NCBI RefSeq assembly: GCF_900112335.1
Contig: NZ_FOLG01000008.1
Span: 124,001-188,000 of the forward strand
Source: Tropicimonas isoalkanivorans
Lineage (GTDB): Bacteria > Pseudomonadota > Alphaproteobacteria > Rhodobacterales > Rhodobacteraceae
Length of the DNA stretch: 64,000 nucleotides
Direction of reading: 5' to 3'
The notes below the pieces were generated by a model, which ran no database searches, had not been told where the DNA came from, and saw nothing but the letters and a program-made list of their open reading frames with translations. The translations under genes and the position numbers were made by a program. Below, piece by piece: positions 62,364 through 64,000 of this stretch. Every line of letters begins with the position of its first letter. Position 1 is the stretch's first letter.

Positions 62364-62462
62364 GGGAAATCCTGAAATCGACAATCTCTACTACCTTGTC
62401 TCAAATATCGGCTTTGTCGCAATTCGCGTCTTTCGATCCGCGGTTCATCAATTTGACCTACC

Positions 62463-62479
62463 CGCCAGCTACGCTGGCG
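62463..62479 (-). other. perfect hairpin between the Wza-like and GT4 genes
   Basis: CGCCAGC-TAC-GCTGGCG, a 7-bp perfect stem with a 3-base loop in the 161-base intercistronic gap; no T-run. It could tune relative expression or protect mRNA ends. Confidence 0.4.
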
Positions 62480-62524
62480 ACTGTGCTGCGCATACGCCCC
62501 GACCGGCTCATTACGGCTCACCGG

Positions 62525-63772
62525 CTACCCCCCGATGAGAGCCGACTCGTCGAGGACCTTGATGTCGAGAACGTCCCCCGGTTCGACAGCGCTGTCGAAC
62601 GTGGCGTCGACCTTCTGAACCTTGCCGCCGACCGTCCGGTGGATCGTCACGTCCGCCGTCAACTCGGCCTTGGAGCCGTTGCCGGCAATCTGGACGCCGG
62701 CCGCCAATAGCCGTGCCCGCTGGCCCTCCAGCGCGGCCTCCTGCCGGACACGTTCCAGTTCCTCTTGCTGCAACTGTGCTTGCAACTCGATCTTCAACTG
62801 CGCACGCTCGTCCAACCGCTCGAACTGCGCCGTCTGCTTTGCCTGCCGCGCGCGGGCGGCATAGGCGTCAGTCGACAGGACATCGCGGCTAAGTTGCGAT
62901 TTCTCCCGCAACAGTTCCTGCAGTTGCTGTCGCGGCATAAGCCCGCGCTCGACCAGGGACCGGGCGTTCGCGACCTCGTCGGCCTGGAGCTGGATCTCCT
63001 CATCCTGAAGCTTACCCTGGTCGTCGAGCAGGTTGAGTTCGAGTTCGAGCAAGTCCAGCACGGCCTCCCGGTGTGCGCTGGCTCCGGTCTCCCTCTGCGC
63101 GCGTTGCTCCATCAGCGACCGTTCACGCTCCACGATCTTGGCACGGTCATCACGCGCGACCTCGGAGACTCCGGGGATGTCGTCACTGATGCTTTCCGCG
63201 TCGGCCAGTTCCGCCTCCAGTCGGGCGATGCGGGCGCGCGTCTGCATGAGTGCATAGGCGGAGGTGCGCAGTTCGGCGATCGCGCCGATCAGTTCGCCGG
63301 GGGGAATACGATCCTCCTCGAACGGCGATCCCAGCCCTCCCGCGACGACGACCGCCTGCCGAACCGTCATCCCGGGACTGAACTCGATGGCACGCGGTTC
63401 GGACACGTCTCCGTTGACGTAGACCGGACGGTACGCGGCAATTTCCACCAGAACGGTCGCGAACGGCATGATGTCCCGGTCGCGCAATTCGCGGGTGATC
63501 AAATCACGGATCTGGTCGACGTCCTTGCCGGCCACGTCCAGACCGCCTAGCATCGGCAACATGACACGCCCGTCCGCGTCCACGCGCGCATCCCGGGACA
63601 GGTCGGGCGCATTCAGCACCTCGACGCGCAGCGCGTCGCCCCTTGCGACTGCGGTGCCCGCCCAGAGCGGAGCGGCCGCAAAGGTCAGTGCGGCACACAG
63701 CACTGCAAGACCGGCCGCCAACCGGGCATGGGTGCGTTGCTGCGAAATGGACTGGCGCGTCAAGGCAATCAT
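62525..63772 (-). CDS. Wza/ExoF-type polysaccharide export protein
   Basis: 415 residues. Signal peptide (LAAGLAVLCAALTFAAAPLWA, cleavage near residue 39; no lipobox Cys), polysaccharide-export domain (VARGDALRVEVLNAPDLSRD, VDADGRVMLPMLGGL), SLBB-like segment (YRPVYVNGDVSEPRAIEFSPGMTV), then a long coiled coil (about 150-360) and a final beta strand region (PGDVLDIKVLDESALIGG). The coiled-coil extension is typical of ExoF-like proteins. ATG at 63772 was preferred to a TTG at 63787. First gene of the export transcript; its promoter should be in 63773-64000. Confidence 0.88.
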   Translation of the reverse strand: MIALTRQSISQQRTHARLAAGLAVLCAALTFAAAPLWAGTAVARGDALRVEVLNAPDLSRDARVDADGRVMLPMLGGLDVAGKDVDQIRDLITRELRDRDIMPFATVLVEIAAYRPVYVNGDVSEPRAIEFSPGMTVRQAVVVAGGLGSPFEEDRIPPGELIGAIAELRTSAYALMQTRARIARLEAELADAESISDDIPGVSEVARDDRAKIVERERSLMEQRAQRETGASAHREAVLDLLELELNLLDDQGKLQDEEIQLQADEVANARSLVERGLMPRQQLQELLREKSQLSRDVLSTDAYAARARQAKQTAQFERLDERAQLKIELQAQLQQEELERVRQEAALEGQRARLLAAGVQIAGNGSKAELTADVTIHRTVGGKVQKVDATFDSAVEPGDVLDIKVLDESALIGG

Positions 63773-64000
63773 CAGATTTCCACTCAAAAAAAATCGTCAC
63801 GTCATAGGCAATTCGCTAAGCGATCTTAGGAATCGGGCCGCAAAATCGGAAACTGGCCAATGGTTGAATGGCTCCGGCGAACCTACGTCTTTTGGTCGGT
63901 TCAAGCGCATCTAGGTGCCGAATGGTTGAAAGCCGCAGCCAATAAAACGAGTTTTCGCCGCCTCAGGGCGGACCGACACTCCGTGTCGTTATTTCGTGCG
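63773..64000. other. upstream region of the polysaccharide export genes
   Basis: No protein-like frame. It includes an AT-richer patch with a run of eight A (63786-63793) just before the Wza-like start. Probably the promoter and leader of the export transcript; no operator was identified. Confidence 0.4.

Overview
The window is high-GC, densely packed chromosomal DNA that reads as an alphaproteobacterium of the Rhodobacterales (Roseobacter/Rhodobacteraceae type). Pointers are ribH-nusB, a mmcB gene behind a GTTC-N7-GTTC LexA box, a likely Irr box before an Nfu gene, a fused sulfate adenylyltransferase/APS kinase, TIGR02186 beside a TauE/SafE permease, an Lrp regulator divergent from trxB, and a tRNA-His gene without the usual extra 5' G. 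I saw no IS element, prophage, integrase, CRISPR array or rRNA. All assignments come from reading protein and DNA motifs; no database search was run.

1-26.6 kb is mostly housekeeping: ribH (5' end cut by the window edge), nusB, an FAD oxidoreductase, mmcB, tRNA-His, a branched-chain aminotransferase, a universal stress protein, nfu-tsaB-rimI, a BMP-type nucleoside ABC importer, TSUP+TIGR02186, lrp/trxB, sat-cysC, rpsF-rpsR-rplI, yceI, cbpA-cbpM, tig, tRNA-Leu, a small Hint protein and a CorC/HlyC-type membrane protein.

26.9-34.9 kb is an accessory surface-glycan island, by eye lower in GC and more relaxed in codon use. It has a GlfT2-like GT2 enzyme, three sulfotransferase-fold proteins of different subtypes, a secreted beta-propeller (GH43-like) protein, a second GT2-like enzyme and a broken gene. 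Sat-CysC at 17.6 kb makes PAPS, the donor such sulfotransferases would need.

35.2-45.5 kb has an SLC13/RCK transporter, then minus-strand genes from 44.8 down to 37.0 kb with small gaps or overlaps: CDP-alcohol phosphatidyltransferase, LtaS-like membrane phosphotransferase, UPF0104-type flippase-like protein, an NMT1/THI5-type ABC importer whose permease is a tandem fusion, and a GT4 glycosyltransferase. This looks like envelope lipid/glycan chemistry. A cytochrome b561 and a two-pore-helix cation channel with a zinc ribbon follow.

46.8-52.5 kb is one minus-strand operon: ADP-ribosylglycohydrolase-like protein, PfkB kinase and a PotABCD-type ABC importer. The hydrolase+kinase pair parallels E. 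coli YegU-YegV, with an ABC importer replacing the YegT nucleoside permease. It is the best candidate here for an undescribed import-and-cleave pathway. hmgA is divergent from it.

54.2-64 kb is a polysaccharide export locus (Wza-like, GT4, Wzz/GumC-like with a dead kinase domain) next to a 1472-residue protein combining an N,N-dimethylformamidase-beta-like domain, three DUF4082 domains and three cadherin repeats.
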